From contig JARUPZ010000013.1 of the NCBI GenBank assembly GCA_031213475.1, positions 8,207,338-8,271,337 of the forward strand: a DNA stretch of 64,000 bases. Direction: 5' to 3'. Positions 36,501 to 46,900 of this stretch are shown in pieces. The notes beneath the pieces are model-generated. The model made no database searches. It was given only the letters and a program-made list of their open reading frames with translations, and was not told the DNA's origin. The translations under genes and the position numbers were made by a program. Numbering within the stretch: position 1 is the first letter of the stretch; each line of letters begins with the position of its first letter. Origin of the DNA: Nereocystis luetkeana (Eukaryota > Sar > Phaeophyceae > Laminariales > Laminariaceae).

Positions 36501-38931
36501 CGATGGTCGGCAGCAGCCTGTCTCCTCTGGCTGGGCCTTGAAGGTGGTGTCACCAGTGGTGCACTTCCCGCAAAAACAAACTGATTTTGCCCAAAGTCCC
36601 GACAACATAGACATGGAAGCACGTCTGCCACCGTTTTTGGTACGAGGACTTTTCGTTTTTCTGCTCTAGCTCCGAACGTTTGCATCGAGCCAGGATTTGG
36701 CAGACCGGATTAGTGTACTCTCGTGAGCGTGCCAAAGCGACAGCACTTGGCGTGTCCTCCTCCGGGGCGGACCTCGTCGTCGAACTTTGAAAATGTGGTT
36801 CCTTACGCTTGAAATTTCGGTTTGTTGTACTGCTGTAGCCAAGTTTGTTTTTTGTACTACTGTGGAACCAGCAGGAAGAACCCAGACGTCGTAACGATTA
36901 CGTTCCTTATTCTTGACCTACAATATACGTATATATACTTGGCTACAGTGCTACAGTGCAACAAGCAAACGTTCAAGCGCCTGGAACCACATTTTCCAAC
37001 TTCAGCGACGAGGTCTGCCCCGATGGAGGACACGAAAAGTGCTGTCGCTTTGTCATACTCACAGGAGTGCACCAAGGAGTTCATATCCGGTCTGCAAACG
37101 GTTGGCTCGATAGAAACGTTCGGAGCTAGAGCACAAAAACGAGATGCCTTCTAAAAGAAACGACGGCAGATGTGCTTCCATTGTCTTTGTTGTACGGATT
37201 TTTTGTGCGTTTGTGGGCAGCGCAACACAGGTGGTGTATAAATGACTTCACATTATTTTAAACAAGCGGAACCTCCCCTCTACAGAAGACGCCTTGTGGG
37301 GGCAGAGTCACGACTCCCATGTCGATACGAGATTCTTTTCTGAATCGCGTCCTCAGGTTCCTTCATAACAACGCTCTGACGACGCTCCCAGCCGGAATTT
37401 TCGAAAACCTCGGGTCAGGCTCGTCACTGGTGACAATGTGAGTGTTTCTGCTCCTTCTCTCGGATTCGTCGTGCCTGCGCACAAACCAAGTAGCAGGCGG
37501 AGCGTGCCTACCTTCGCATATCTGGCGATCGCATGTGTGTGCGTGTGCGTATGCCATTCACACTTTCACGACGACATATTTATTGACCGTTTACATTGAC
37601 AAGTAACAGGTAACTCTGCCATTCTCCGCCGTTGCGTATTCGCACCGTCGTTTGCTCATTCAGGACTCTGTCTGGCAACGACGACCTTCAGTGCGTTCCC
37701 ACCATGTAAGGCGCATTCTTATCGCAGAGCGTTTTTTCTTTAATGAAATAATTGGAGATGTGTATGAGTATACGCAGGCGTTCTGTCACTATTCGTGAAA
37801 TTCTCCATAGTAGGAAAAAACAAGGTTGTTAAACTTCACACATTTGGAAAAAAGAAACAGCGAAGTATGGAAGATTGAACAATTGCGAGAAAGTATGTCG
37901 ATAATTTGGGGGGGGGAAGCTCTCCGATCAGAATGATTCTAAATCGTCTGTGCAGGGGATTGCGTGTGTTCTTGTAGAAGGCGTGCGTGAATAGTCTTCC
38001 TGATTCTTGAATGGGAATCCGAACACCCACACAGAACGGTTGGTTTCTGCTGTACGGGGGTACGGTCCGGATTTCGTACTCACCCTTCGTTTATTCGAAT
38101 ATTTTCTGATCGCTTACGAATGCGACATTAATCTCTGAAGTTTAAAGCTGCTTCCGTCCACCGTTGTCTGTTGTGTATGTCACATTATTTGCGCGGGCGA
38201 GGCAAACTGCACCATTTTCCAAGGGTGTGTTCCGCCGTGTGTCGCATGGTTTACTTCTCGGTTCGGATGATGTGTGCGCTAGAAGTTGAACCGAAAGCAA
38301 TCTACCAGGTGTGTCGTGCTCGCGCGCGGATGAGACACGCGCTTCTATTGCGACGATCGGGCATGAACCCGTGTCCCCCCCTCCGTCCCCACCCCTCTTT
38401 CTCTTGCGAACCCCTACAATCAGCAATTCACCCTTCTCCGGGGGCCTGCCTCCTACCGCTGGCATGTGCGGTAAGTGTTCGCGGCGTCCCGCGGGTAGTG
38501 TCGACTGCTTTCAAACGTATTCCATGAGGAAGATAAGGGTAATTTCATCAACGCCCCAACGCGAGTTTGTTGGTGCTTCTACCGCCAACGTGAAAAAATG
38601 ATTTAATGTACTGTCCGTACATATTGCAGGTCAGAGTTGGCTACCGATTGGAGAAGGAGACCGAAACATGGGCGATGAGTTTACTTCGCGTGACTTGATA
38701 TGTTTCACCGACGGCCTGCCTGTTTCACTCGCTCGATGTTAACAATGGCGGACGGGGTATCTACGCAGCACCCAATTTTTCTGAGACCGAACATTACCCT
38801 TGGTACCGTGTGATTCTTGCCAATCTCGTTTTGCCCCTGCCCAACAGAGTGCACTCCGGCCGCCGCGGTAACGTGCCACGCAGAGTTGGAAGTGTGTGTT
38901 CCGGGGGAGTTGGGCTACACCTGTGTTCCTG
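24532..38931 (+). CDS. LRR gene 1: Cys-capped leucine-rich-repeat protein (partial model)
   Basis: Thirteen exons are recognised on the plus strand: a 58-nt Cys exon, a 90-nt N-cap, seven 72-nt LRR exons, an 81-nt last LRR, a 42-nt C-cap, a 47-nt linker and an 84-nt Cys-rich exon. Joined, they keep one open frame and encode about 24-residue repeats of the type LxLxxNxLTTLxxGxFxxL. Conserved Cys at both ends is typical of secreted or cell-surface LRR domains, which bind proteins or glycans. Introns between LRR exons are all phase 2, with donors almost always GTGAGTG or GTAAGTG. The start codon, signal peptide and 3' end are not identified. No ROC, COR, NB-ARC or kinase domain is visible. Gene 2 is a tandem paralogue. 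A receptor or immune role is inference from family parallels. Confidence 0.8.
25018..25107 (+). CDS. LRR gene 1 exon: LRR N-terminal cap
   Basis: 90 nt between ACTACAG and GTGAG. Encodes DLSGCGIADADSTDLKLCL, then NTIGRSGIVTL. LSGCGI..AD, LCL and IGR are shared with copies 2 and 3. It reads as a divergent first LRR with two Cys, ending in the same phase-2 Leu codon as the repeats. Confidence 0.85.
25454..25840 (-). mobile_element. Repeat family R2, copy 2, inside gene 1 intron
   Basis: 387 bp with inverted ends AGACAAATCTGAAAAATGGG and CCATTTTTCCGATTTGTCT. Nearly identical by eye to 18124-18498 but reversed. The shared 130-codon frame here runs on the minus strand and has the same blocks (LRNPLASPVRG, GYRGDAEDFQPERQLIRRLL). 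Confidence 0.7.
26237..26308 (+). CDS. LRR gene 1 exon: LRR 1
   Basis: 72 nt, one repeat, bounded by GGAACAG and GTGAGTG. Core reads RLQANGIGTIETDTFDDM, then TSLQTL. It pairs best with the exon at 46630 in gene 2, and the bases just upstream (GGTTGTTGGAACAG, GATGGTGAGAACAG) are also similar. Confidence 0.9.
26756..27513. mobile_element. TIR element family R4, copy 1
   Basis: Starts GGGCCGGCCCTAACG and ends CGTTAAGACCGGCCCC, imperfect inverted repeats of about 15 bp. About 760 bp, homologous in the same orientation to 57361-58159. Minus-strand frames in both copies share GGSRGPT.SL.SALE, which could be a worn transposase remnant but matches nothing I can name. Likely a non-autonomous DNA transposon in the intron of gene 1. 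Confidence 0.6.
28518..28589 (+). CDS. LRR gene 1 exon: LRR 2
   Basis: 72 nt between GATCAG and GTGAGTG. Core WLHDNAIGTIGPGAFQDLGS. No obvious counterpart at the matching position of gene 2, so it was gained here or lost there. Confidence 0.9.
28908..29337. mobile_element. Minisatellite element, copy 2, in gene 1 intron
   Basis: Begins AAGGTTAGGTTCTGAAGGGT and continues as CCGGAACTTCTGTGAGTTCTG units with CCCGTGCCC spacers. The right end is not sharp. Same family as 8256-8611. Confidence 0.65.
31361..31826. mobile_element. Minisatellite element, copy 3, in gene 1 intron
   Basis: About eleven units of CGGAACTTCTGTGAGTTCTG with CGCCCGGGCCACA spacers. Ends ACCCTAAATCCACAAACCGT, ACAGAAATTAACCTT, matching the right end of copy 1. 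Confidence 0.7.
31912..32760 (-). other. Longest open frame in the window, 282 codons, unidentified
   Basis: Open frame within the 4.9 kb intron of gene 1, on the strand opposite to the gene. It is Cys- and Ser-rich with no domain, signal or membrane pattern I can name. Plus-strand frames cover the same bases with plausible composition too (32213-32479, SANSADAPSVSSDVYDPTPR-like), so neither strand is favoured. Probably chance or worn mobile sequence. Confidence 0.15.
32811..33040 (+). repeat. Dispersed repeat family R1, copy 2
   Basis: Homologous to 15366-15608 in the same orientation, with small indels. Lies in the same gene 1 intron, just upstream of LRR 3. Confidence 0.65.
33462..33533 (+). 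CDS. LRR gene 1 exon: LRR 3
   Basis: 72 nt between TTGCCAG and GTGGGTG. Core FLHQNALTTLQAGIFDGLGS. Closest to the exon at 47654 in gene 2. Donor deviates to GTGGGT. Confidence 0.9.
33763..33834 (+). CDS. LRR gene 1 exon: LRR 4
   Basis: 72 nt between GGGAACAG and GTGAGTG, only 229 bases after LRR 3. Core LLFDSGVATIEAGAFRGLSS. It pairs with 48075. The usual Asn of the LxxN position is Ser here. Confidence 0.9.
34581..34652 (+). CDS. LRR gene 1 exon: LRR 5
   Basis: 72 nt between TTTTCCAG and GTAAGTG. Core RLDNNEIATIDDGVVENVGV. Pairs with 49624. The conserved Phe is Val here, a divergent repeat. Confidence 0.88.
35341..35412 (+). CDS. LRR gene 1 exon: LRR 6
   Basis: 72 nt between CTGCTGCAG and GTGAGTG. 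Core WLNGNALTTIGAGSLYSLSS. By position its partner in gene 2 is the decayed exon at 53072. Confidence 0.9.
35459..35561. mobile_element. Tiny MITE family R5, copy 1
   Basis: About 103 bp. GAGGGACCAGAGTTAATTAG at the left is mirrored by CCTATTAACTATGGTCCCCC at the right. It matches 47120-47228 and a half copy near 11991. Inserted 46 bases downstream of LRR 6. Confidence 0.75.
35826..35897 (+). CDS. LRR gene 1 exon: LRR 7
   Basis: 72 nt between GGAAAAAG and GTAAGTG. Core RLQDNNIGTIEPGAFMDLVS, then LRLL. Pairs with 53450 of gene 2, including the shared VSL.LL end. Confidence 0.9.
36540..37250. repeat. Inverted pair of 180-bp segments
   Basis: About 36540-36720, read on the minus strand, matches about 37080-37250 on the plus strand: CCGGTCTGC.AA, GGCTCGAT..AAACGTTCGG, AGCTAGAGCA.AAAAACGA, GCAGA.GTGCTTCCAT. 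Both encode ETFGARA.KR-like and LCC.DF-like peptides. A foldback element or an inverted duplication in the intron between LRR 7 and LRR 8. Confidence 0.55.
37357..37437 (+). CDS. LRR gene 1 exon: last LRR, 81 nt
   Basis: Core FLHNNALTTLPAGIFENLGS, then GSSLVTM. Three codons longer than the other repeats because of a GSGSS loop, which is also present in the exon at 55154. Bounded by GTCCTCAG and GTGAGTG. Confidence 0.9.
37664..37705 (+). CDS. LRR gene 1 exon: LRR C-terminal cap
   Basis: 42 nt between ATTCAG and GTAAGG. Encodes TLSGNDDLQCVPTM. GNxDLQC.P is the usual start of a C-terminal LRR cap. Its twin in gene 2 is 55456-55497. Confidence 0.88.
38424..38470 (+). CDS. LRR gene 1 exon: linker
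   Basis: 47 nt between CAATCAG and GTAAGTG. Encodes NSPFSGGLPPTAGMC. Enters in phase 2 and leaves in phase 1. It matches 55997-56043 (PSS..GRPLPTAGLC), which confirms the frame. Confidence 0.75.
38848..38931 (+). CDS. LRR gene 1 exon: Cys-rich module
   Basis: 84 nt between CCCAACAG and GTGAG. Encodes ECTPAAAVTCHAELEVC, then VPGELGYTCVPG. Four Cys, with GYTC.PG at the end, like a small disulfide-bonded extracellular module. Three codons longer than the gene 2 copy at 56440. Leaves in phase 1, so the coding region continues, but the next exon is not identified. Confidence 0.78.
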
Positions 38932-39664
38932 GTGAGAAATGCTTCGGTGGTTAAATACCTCGCTACTGGCGCAGATGTTGAGGTAGCACCCGGTATACCA
39001 GCTGGACGAGCTTGCGGCACATACAGCATCAACTCGCACAGGGCCAAGGGTACTTCGACAGATGAATGTTGTGGATAGAATGGCCCCCATCGATTCAAAA
39101 AGCCTCCACGCACGGTGCGCCACGCAATTAACAAATTGTGCAAGCAAGGACGGACGTCGCAGGTTTGCCGAAGGTCGTTCAAATCGGATTAGAAAACCCA
39201 GCGTACAGTTGACGGGTTGCGCAGCCGTCGTAAATGCTCGCGCCTTCGCTAGTTGAAAAAATCGATTCGAAACAATTTTTTCAACATTATTCGTGGTGCA
39301 CGAGTCTCTATTTTAGTGTCGCAGTATATTGGGCATTCACATGTAAGGCCAGTGAATATACTGAAGATCTCGTGGAGATACCATTGGCTTGCCGGTGTTT
39401 CCCCGACGTGCCTCCAAGTGAGATTGACGAAATGCTTGTCACCCAGCTGCAACCGACAATAAAAATAGGGACTGCAACATGTTTCCACCCGGAATAAATC
39501 ATGGAGATCTTGTCCACATCCGTTATGTCGCATACCACGCAAAACAAAAAATTACGGCCTCACGCGATGGAGATACTGCAGTATGCGGACAACATGTAAA
39601 AACACAAGTGCGTGCGTACAAATTGTTTTTTCGCCTCGCCAACACGCCAGATACGTTGGGATAA

Positions 39665-40168
39665 ATGGGGCACAATGTCTACAACTGCTTGCATGCCAGA
39701 TGTTACGTTTTCACGTGCCTCCAGTATCACGCCGCAGTGCGTACCGACTCTCCAGTGGACGATCGCGGTAGTAGGTGCCTACGGAAATATTGCCACTGGG
39801 CAGATACGTCGAAAAGCTTTCGACCTCCTCATTCGATACAGAAGCCTCTCCCGACTGCCGTCCTGACAGAGGACATATCCGGCGGGGGTTGCCGCTCAAT
39901 GTTTATCCCCCGATTCGCACAGCCTGCGCATGCACCACGACGTCGTCACCCCGTATCGAGCGGGGGCGTATGGATAACGACTACCCTAGACAAAGACATG
40001 ACTGGGGGGTTTCGACATAGATATCCTCTTAAAATATATGATTCCCTACGTTTACCGTTGTTGACAAATCCAGCGCCGGCAGAAACTGACCCACCAACAC
40101 CGACGCCCGCCTCAGCGCCTACCGGAGGCCCGATCTTAGTGCGGTCAGCAGCGCCAGCCACAAGTTAG
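39665..40168 (+). CDS. Candidate 3' coding of gene 1, Pro/Thr-rich end
   Basis: A 167-codon frame whose last 35 codons read PAETDPPTPTPASAPTGG and end at TAG, like a mucin-type stalk expected in surface proteins. A stretch at 39716-39770 (CLQYHAAVRTDSPVD) is similar to 43246-43300 (CLQFHVAVSSDSSVD), suggesting a repeated exon. The link to gene 1 is inference and splice sites are not resolved. Confidence 0.25.
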   Translation: MGHNVYNCLHARCYVFTCLQYHAAVRTDSPVDDRGSRCLRKYCHWADTSKSFRPPHSIQKPLPTAVLTEDISGGGCRSMFIPRFAQPAHAPRRRHPVSSGGVWITTTLDKDMTGGFRHRYPLKIYDSLRLPLLTNPAPAETDPPTPTPASAPTGGPILVRSAAPATS

Positions 40169-40239
40169 TGTACATGGAATCGTGAGGCACCTATGACGAC
40201 CGCGTCATTCATGTCACTAGTACCGCCATAGCATGCACT

Positions 40240-40525
40240 AAGTATCCCAATCACAGGGTCCGACCAGATTGGAAATTTGATACATCTGCAGTTCGACGTT
40301 GAAGTGTTGCCCTCGACGAACCAAGTGGGCAATTGTTCACTGAAATCGAGATATAACTTATTCCCGGACCTGTTTAAAGACATGGCCCATATCCTATGCT
40401 GTACTCGCGTCGGACTTCCTGCGGCATTCCACGCGAACCGTAAGCACTCTTCCAACCAATTCACTACTGCCGCACAATATAAGCGCGAACGTGTTGAAGT
40501 AACCCAACACGTACGTGTGGTTTAA
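40240..40525 (+). CDS. Candidate coding stretch, unknown
   Basis: An open frame with protein-like composition (LIHLQFDVEVLPSTNQVGNC, then RYNLFPDLFKDMAHILCC). No family recognised. Could be a downstream exon of gene 1 or a fossil repeat. Confidence 0.2.
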
Positions 40526-42139
40526 AACCGACGTGACGCCGACGCGTATCGGCTGCGGTGTCCCGTTATCCCAGTATTGCTTTTAAGATGTTTCAGGCCG
40601 AACTTCGTATAACGGCATTGTTCGTCGTGTACGACTTGTCGTTTCTCGTGTGTAAATAGTTCGTACCCAGGTATGTGCGACGCTATTTCATAAACCACCG
40701 AGCGTATACGTTTATGTAGACAAACAGAGTGAATGTTCCGAAGGCATGTAGTTGGCATGCCCGTGGTACCCGGACGCGCCGAGCGTCCTCCCGTTGGTCT
40801 CGCAAGGACGTACATCTTATTCGTTCGTTAGTTTCACGTTATCATCATACCAAGTTTCGTGTATACATACCTGGTGCGAAGTAGATACTGATGATTGCGT
40901 TCGAGGGCACACGTTTCGTCCTGTACCTACGTGTGACGAACGACATTTTCTCTTCCTTACCCCCACCCCCATGACGTAAATCATACTTTTTTATTTCTGT
41001 CAGAAACGGCTGGCGTCCGCAAGAAACTATTCGTGGGGGAAAAAGTTTAAATTTGTCCCGTGCCATGACACCTGCCACTCTTATTTATGCCTGTGCGTAC
41101 GCCACATGCATCATTCGCGCCTTCAACCAATGAGTCGCGAATTACGGCAGGGTTGTCACCCGGTGAATTTCATGATCTGAGTACGGTGTTCAGCATGATC
41201 ACCGCGTGGGCTACGTTTCGCGATGTTCCAAATTCTTCGGATACTCTTGACTTAGCCCAAGGCGCTGAGTGAATCCAATGCCGCAACAAAAGCGCTTCCT
41301 GTGTATTTCAAAAGCAGTCCGACTGGTGTTCAGTTCCCATAGTTGTGTCATGACTTCTCCTGCCGACACCAACAGAATATCAAAATTCATAAACGCCGCC
41401 TCGGTGGTGGTGTCGACAGCCTTTGCACACTAATGGTTTTCCAGCACGCGATCTACATGTAAATGTTTTTCGGGCGTAACAGGGTCATGACGTTTCCTAT
41501 GTTCGGCTATCTGACACACCATATATATGCAGTGCTGCACACTTATCAAGAATAAAAAGATGGGCTGCAGCTGGGACTTTCTGCTTCGCTTCCACTTAAT
41601 CCCCTCTTTCCTTTCGAGTTTCTGTCTCATGTTTGGCCGGTAGAGAATTCGAGAAAATCTGCTGATTTTGTTTTTTGCCTCATTCATAACAGCGCCGCCA
41701 TTGACCGCATGCCCCTCTCTGGTCACGCAAGCGCACGTTTGACGTCCGGCTGCTCCTCGTGGACTCTATCTGGGGTACACTGACGCTAAACAAAGGCGCT
41801 CAAACACGCAATTGGGATGTTTCGACTTTCGGCCTCGTACGTGAGACATCGATACTGGCAAGGCCGTCGTAAATCCCTTGCCCACCTTCACCCGCTTCCT
41901 CGCTTCTTCCACTTCCTTTTGGGAGAGGTGTTCTCAATAAAACCACTACTGTCGCCGTCGACGTCTACTCCGCGCACACCTGAGTCGTTTCTATCTTCCT
42001 CGTTGTCACTCACCTATCAACTCATGATTAGCTACTGCCCCTTCCCCACTCCCACTAATACTGCTGATGCGCTTTTTTCGCTGCCACCATCCCCCGCACT
42101 ACCTGCCTGACTTCCTCGCTGCCACTATCCCTCTCCTCG

Positions 42140-42367
42140 TTGTCCTTGTTGCCACGACAAGCTCAACCGTCCCGGTCGATTCCCCGGTTGCTCACGTCCG
42201 GCAGTGGCGCCTATAATAGCGGGCGTGAAAACATTGTGCAAAGCGCAGTGACTTCTTACAGTAGCACCCAAGAGCCTTCTACTGCGACCTCGCCAACATC
42301 AGTCTATATCTCAAGTGGAAGCCTCTTACTGAGTGCAGTGCCGGTTGGCTCTACTAGCACCCTGTAG
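42140..42367 (+). CDS. Candidate Ser/Thr-rich frame
   Basis: Frame ends TSYSSTQEPSTATSPTSVYI, then SSGSLLLSAVPVGSTSTL and a stop. Such Ser/Thr-rich tails are typical of O-glycosylated stalks, but low-complexity frames also arise by chance. Position fits the far 3' end of gene 1. Confidence 0.2.
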   Translation: MSLLPRQAQPSRSIPRLLTSGSGAYNSGRENIVQSAVTSYSSTQEPSTATSPTSVYISSGSLLLSAVPVGSTSTL

Positions 42368-42569
42368 TCGAAACCATGGCCGGTTCGTGTCTGCGCCCGT
42401 CGTGTGATAGGACCCTTCGCCTATATCATCCCCCGCCGTAGCATGATGTTCTGCTTCACGAGTGACGCATCGAGGGCCGCAGGACCTGAGATGATGAACT
42501 TAGAACCGGGTGGGCATTTTAACAGCAACGTTGATATACCAGCATGGTGGTCATCGTCGCCAAGTATAG

Positions 42570-42947
42570 CTACGGTGTCCGATCCACGACGTCGCCTGGT
42601 GTAGTCACTCTTTGTTTCGTCCTCGCCATCCTCGTCCTTTCATCCTCATAACTATATTTGTCCGCGGAAGTAAAGGGATGCAGGTCATCCCGGGGTTCGT
42701 TACAGTCATCGGCGTCCATGAACGTGTACGGCCCGTCCAATTTTTCATGTTTGATGTGGTTTTCGTCGATACGGCCCACTATCATCACAAGACCAGCTGT
42801 TTCGAACAGGCGTCTCCGGTACAGCAGATCCAAAGCGAACATAATTGATTTTGGTTGGGGGTGCCCGCGTAGACGCAATGTTTCTAGTGGGGGGGAAACA
42901 ACTGGGAACTTGAAACAGCGCAAACAATACGTTTTACGGCTCGACAA
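42570..42947 (-). CDS. Candidate minus-strand frame, unknown
   Basis: 125 codons with varied composition (SIMFALDLLYRRRLFETAGL, then VMIVGRIDENHIKHEKLDGP). No domain recognised. Opposite in strand to the LRR genes, and a plus-strand frame covers the same bases. Confidence 0.18.
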   Translation of the reverse strand: MSSRKTYCLRCFKFPVVSPPLETLRLRGHPQPKSIMFALDLLYRRRLFETAGLVMIVGRIDENHIKHEKLDGPYTFMDADDCNEPRDDLHPFTSADKYSYEDERTRMARTKQRVTTPGDVVDRTP

Positions 42948-43870
42948 AATAAGCTAAAAGGCTACGAGCACACTCCTGTACCGGGTGAAAAATGCGCAAA
43001 TATATCTCTGAATAGGGGAAACACGTAATTTGCGACCACCAGATACAGGCAGCAGGGTGGGTCAAAGACGTCGGTAAAGCGCCCCTTGGGGGGTAATAGA
43101 GGTTTCTTTTTTTTCAGCGAAGAGGCAGTGTCAGCCTGGCTTTCTTGTTAGCCTGTTTCTTAATAGGTGCCCCCTACAGTAGGAAGATTTGTTGTACATA
43201 CACTCGCTTTACACTATGAACCACCCGTGTGCTGCGTGTACTTGTGTCTCCAGTTTCACGTTGCAGTAAGTTCAGACTCCTCGGTAGATGTTGTCGCGGT
43301 TGGCGACAGCGAGCCAGGGAGCACGGTGGGTGGACGAATGCACGTCATCAGTTTGGCATGGTTTATATAAATGAGAAAATCGGTAGCGTATTGACACGAA
43401 AGCGGTTGTCCAGGATAGTTCACGCGCCCAGTCTAAACCTAGGTCCCGGCATAACGAGACCCGTGGCACATAGTACGTGAAAATATCCCAGGGCTGTACT
43501 TCCTTCACGTGGATTCTCAAAAGCCAATAGGTGTATAAACTTCAGGCGAGCAGGTCTAAACTCACTGCATCACCGCTGGACAAATATAGATGCCGTAATG
43601 TTCGCCCGGGGAGTCTTGCCAAATAACACTTACGTCAACAGATTGGACGGAAAGCGGGACTGGGACCCGAACGGGCCTTATGTAGCAACGCTCGTTTGAT
43701 TACTACAAACGTTCGCTGTATGGTAAGAAACAAAAACAAGGTTTCGGACAAGAGCACAGCATTAAATTCGCCAACCTGCTGAATAAACCTGGCGTGCAAT
43801 GTACTGAGTCGCCTCTTGTGTCACCCCCCCCATGGGCATCTATTTATCTGTCTTTCTGATATGTGTCCAG

Positions 43871-43928
43871 ATTCGAACTCCTGCCTTACTGGCCCGACTT
43901 CGCGATGTGTCCCAGGCGTCCAATCTTT
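43871..43928 (+). CDS. LRR gene 2 exon: N-terminal Cys motif
   Basis: 58 nt between TGTCCAG and GTGAGTG. Encodes SNSCLTGPTSRCVPGVQSL. Same length, phases and Cys spacing as 24532 and 58859. Confidence 0.78.
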
Positions 43929-46900
43929 GTGAGTGGGTTATTTCCAAATTCCTGTATCTGGTACGTGGTATGAAATACGTCCAGCGATGTCTGAGAAAAA
44001 CGTGCGTACTGTTTCGTTGTTTTCTCAAGACGGCAACTGTACGAAACATGCCATATCGCTGTGACAGCTCGCCTATGTACACGTGCGCTTGCGTGCATCG
44101 TTTTAGCACGCTGTGGGTCTTCCGGAGAAAGGCGGACGCTCCTTCTCTACCGTAGTTGCGTGTGGTTTGTCGGGACATCCTCATTAAGTGAGATCGAATC
44201 GGTCAAGTGCACGTACTCGTAGAGTTCACGTTGAAGGGGTGCACACGAATGAAGCACGCAGGTCCCTATGATACAACTGAAATCTACTCTCCATAGGTAC
44301 GCTCTTCCTTTTTATGTGAACAACTGTGCTCAACTCGTCGACTGCTTCACACATAGCACACGTGCGAGTGACGACTTCGTTTGTCCTTCGCCTTTCGGTC
44401 CTCGGAACTACAGGAATCTTTCGGGGTGCGGTATTGGGGACGCTGACATGGCTAATGTCGGGCTTTGCCTAGACACCGTCGGACGCAGCGGGATTGTCAC
44501 CCTGTAAGTGTCCCTATCCGTCGGAGAACCAGCATAGGTGCCGCCGTGTCTTTGACGCAAAGCTTGTTCTGCTGTCGCGCAACCAAAGACACCATGCACA
44601 TAACAACGCTACGTCAAACATTTCTTCAACCCGGATTGTGTTGAGTGTAACCAAACTTATATAGTACCGTCCAATAACCTTTGAGAGGCGGGATTGCACA
44701 ACTCCTAATTGTAAATTCACTCGGAGAGCTGACTTGTCCTGATTTGCAACGATCACCCAGACATACAAATTGCGGGAGTCTCCTATAAAATCTGGAGACC
44801 TTGAAGTTGGCGTGTTAAGCCACGTTTGCCAACGACAGGGTGTTTGTCCGAACAAAAGGAAAAAAACACCTATGTACACGAATTACCGGACATCCTGTTC
44901 ATGATATTTCCCATATCTTCCGCAAGAACAATATATCAACACATACCACCAGTCAACCTACGGAGGTATTCTCCGCTCCCATGAAGACATCCGGTCGGGT
45001 AGATACATGAACCGTTAGATGTGTTTTCACCGAGTTTGTGATAGCTCTTCCAACCATTCCGGCCCACGAGCCGTGATTCCGCCCTAAAGTCCACCCTTTA
45101 TTTTTCCACCGATTGCCTCCCCAAATACGCTCAAAGCGCAATACAACATGTCGAGCGTCTACAGCAGATTTTCACCTGCACTTGGCCTCCCCATGGACGA
45201 TCGTATGACAACGATTTCAGCTGAACAAGGAGAGAAATAAACAAGAGGAAGAAAAAGTGTTATTAGTATGTATCAATAGGACCATCCTTTTCTTACCGGG
45301 CGTTAGCAATAATAGTCTCCGTACCTACAGTAGTACACTTTTCATTTTGTGTGACAAGACAAAAACAAGACTTGACGTACACAGGAATGTGAACCATCAC
45401 CGTATTCAACGTCAATGTATTATGACATTGTGCACGGTGAGTGCAAGGAAGGAGCGAACAATTGGTCAAGCTACGAGTCAGTCTGATTGGCGTAACCATG
45501 ATGTCGTTGTAACGGCAGTACAAGGCTGATGGTGCACGTTTGTTTGAGAATAGTCGTCGCATGTCTCAAAAAGGTATATTCGACTCGCAAACCGACATGA
45601 TGAGCACGGCGATTGCGTAAACCATTATGACTGCACCGACTCTATCTTGCAGACCATGTGCGAACTGTTATAATGACACATCCCGGTAATAAGCGCGGCT
45701 CCCTGATCCGACGGCGAACAGCCCGCTGTGACAAAAATATATTCGCACGTCGTACACGTATTGTACCATATTGTCGTTCATTCGACACTCAGGTAGATGC
45801 GTTTTTTCGATCGGCATTTTTTTTATCTCACATGCCCTGACCGTAGTCAGTTCTCACCATGGTCGCCTTTGGGCGGGAGGCTCTATTTGCGGACAAGGTC
45901 GGTTCCCCCAAATGGCCTCCCGGACAGATCCGGAACTGCTCCCGGAAAGCGGGAGGAGGTCGTTGCACGCGTGGGGTCCATCGGGGGCAGATATCCGAGA
46001 TAGGTGCCTGAATGCAGTCCCGAAGAATACTTTAATTCTCCGTACAGCGGTGACAAGACACCACCCAAGAGCACTTTCCAATACGCGTGTCCCTTGCACG
46101 TCACCCCTCAGACGTTTTGTGGCAATACGGTTCCGAACAACCCCACACATTCTCCACCTCTATACTCGTACCATAAAAATAGGCGCATTCCATTCCAGCA
46201 TCTTGATCATGCACCGCATTATTACAGTGATATGTTTGTCGGGCTTCACCATGCTGCAATCATGCGATGTTTTAGGAAACTGTATAGCAATGCATTGGCC
46301 ACATTGGCCGCTGAGCTCTTCGACGACTAAGGGTCTCTTGTGGGCTTACGCGTGGAGAACGTATCATTCAGCTTCACGGTTGTCTTTAGGCTGTAGGCAT
46401 GATAACGTCGATTGATGAAGTCAACAACGTACTCCTGGTGATGTTGCTTGTAAGATAGTCGACCGGGTTGACGGCCAACTCCCCAATTAGGCGCTGTCAT
46501 GGTGGTCTGTTGGGAAGTTGCACGTCGTACGAAACGGCGTACCTCACGCGGGTGGGTGAGTAAAATCCTCGTACGTTGTGTTTTGTGTCACGTCTGTCGC
46601 TCCGTTTGTGTTTTTGATGGTGAGAACAGCCAGCTGCAACAAAACGACATCGGAACCATCGATATCGGCGCTTTCCAGGGATTGACGTCTCTTACAGCCT
46701 TGTGAGTGGACAATAAGCTGACAGGGCAACGTCCCTTTCGACCTGAACCACTTTGGAGATCTTCTGCTGTACCAATCACATTGAGGAAGCAACCCTTGGT
46801 TCGAATAGCGTTTTCTACTTTCCATCGGTTGCGGGTAGTACGTGTCATGTGCAGTCTCGTTTCCGTAAACCTCGGCGAAGCGTGTATTCTCCGCCGGTCC

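Larger units (their letters stand above)
38932..43870. other. Between the identified parts of genes 1 and 2
   Basis: Must hold the 3' exons of gene 1 and the 5' exons of gene 2, but I can place none with confidence. The start (38960-39200) is homologous to the region after 56514, with shared CCTCCACG.ACGGTGC and GCAGGT.TGCCGAA. Candidate frames are listed separately. Confidence 0.4.

Noticed and set aside
41087-41275. LRR-like string NESRITAGLSPGEFHDLS
   Set aside because: Resembles a repeat, but spacing is off by one residue and no CAG...GTGAGT frame of 72 nt surrounds it.
45771-46415. 214-codon plus-strand ORF in gene 2 intron
   Set aside because: It runs over the decayed LRR exon at 46276 in a different frame and has no domain. 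Treated as chance.
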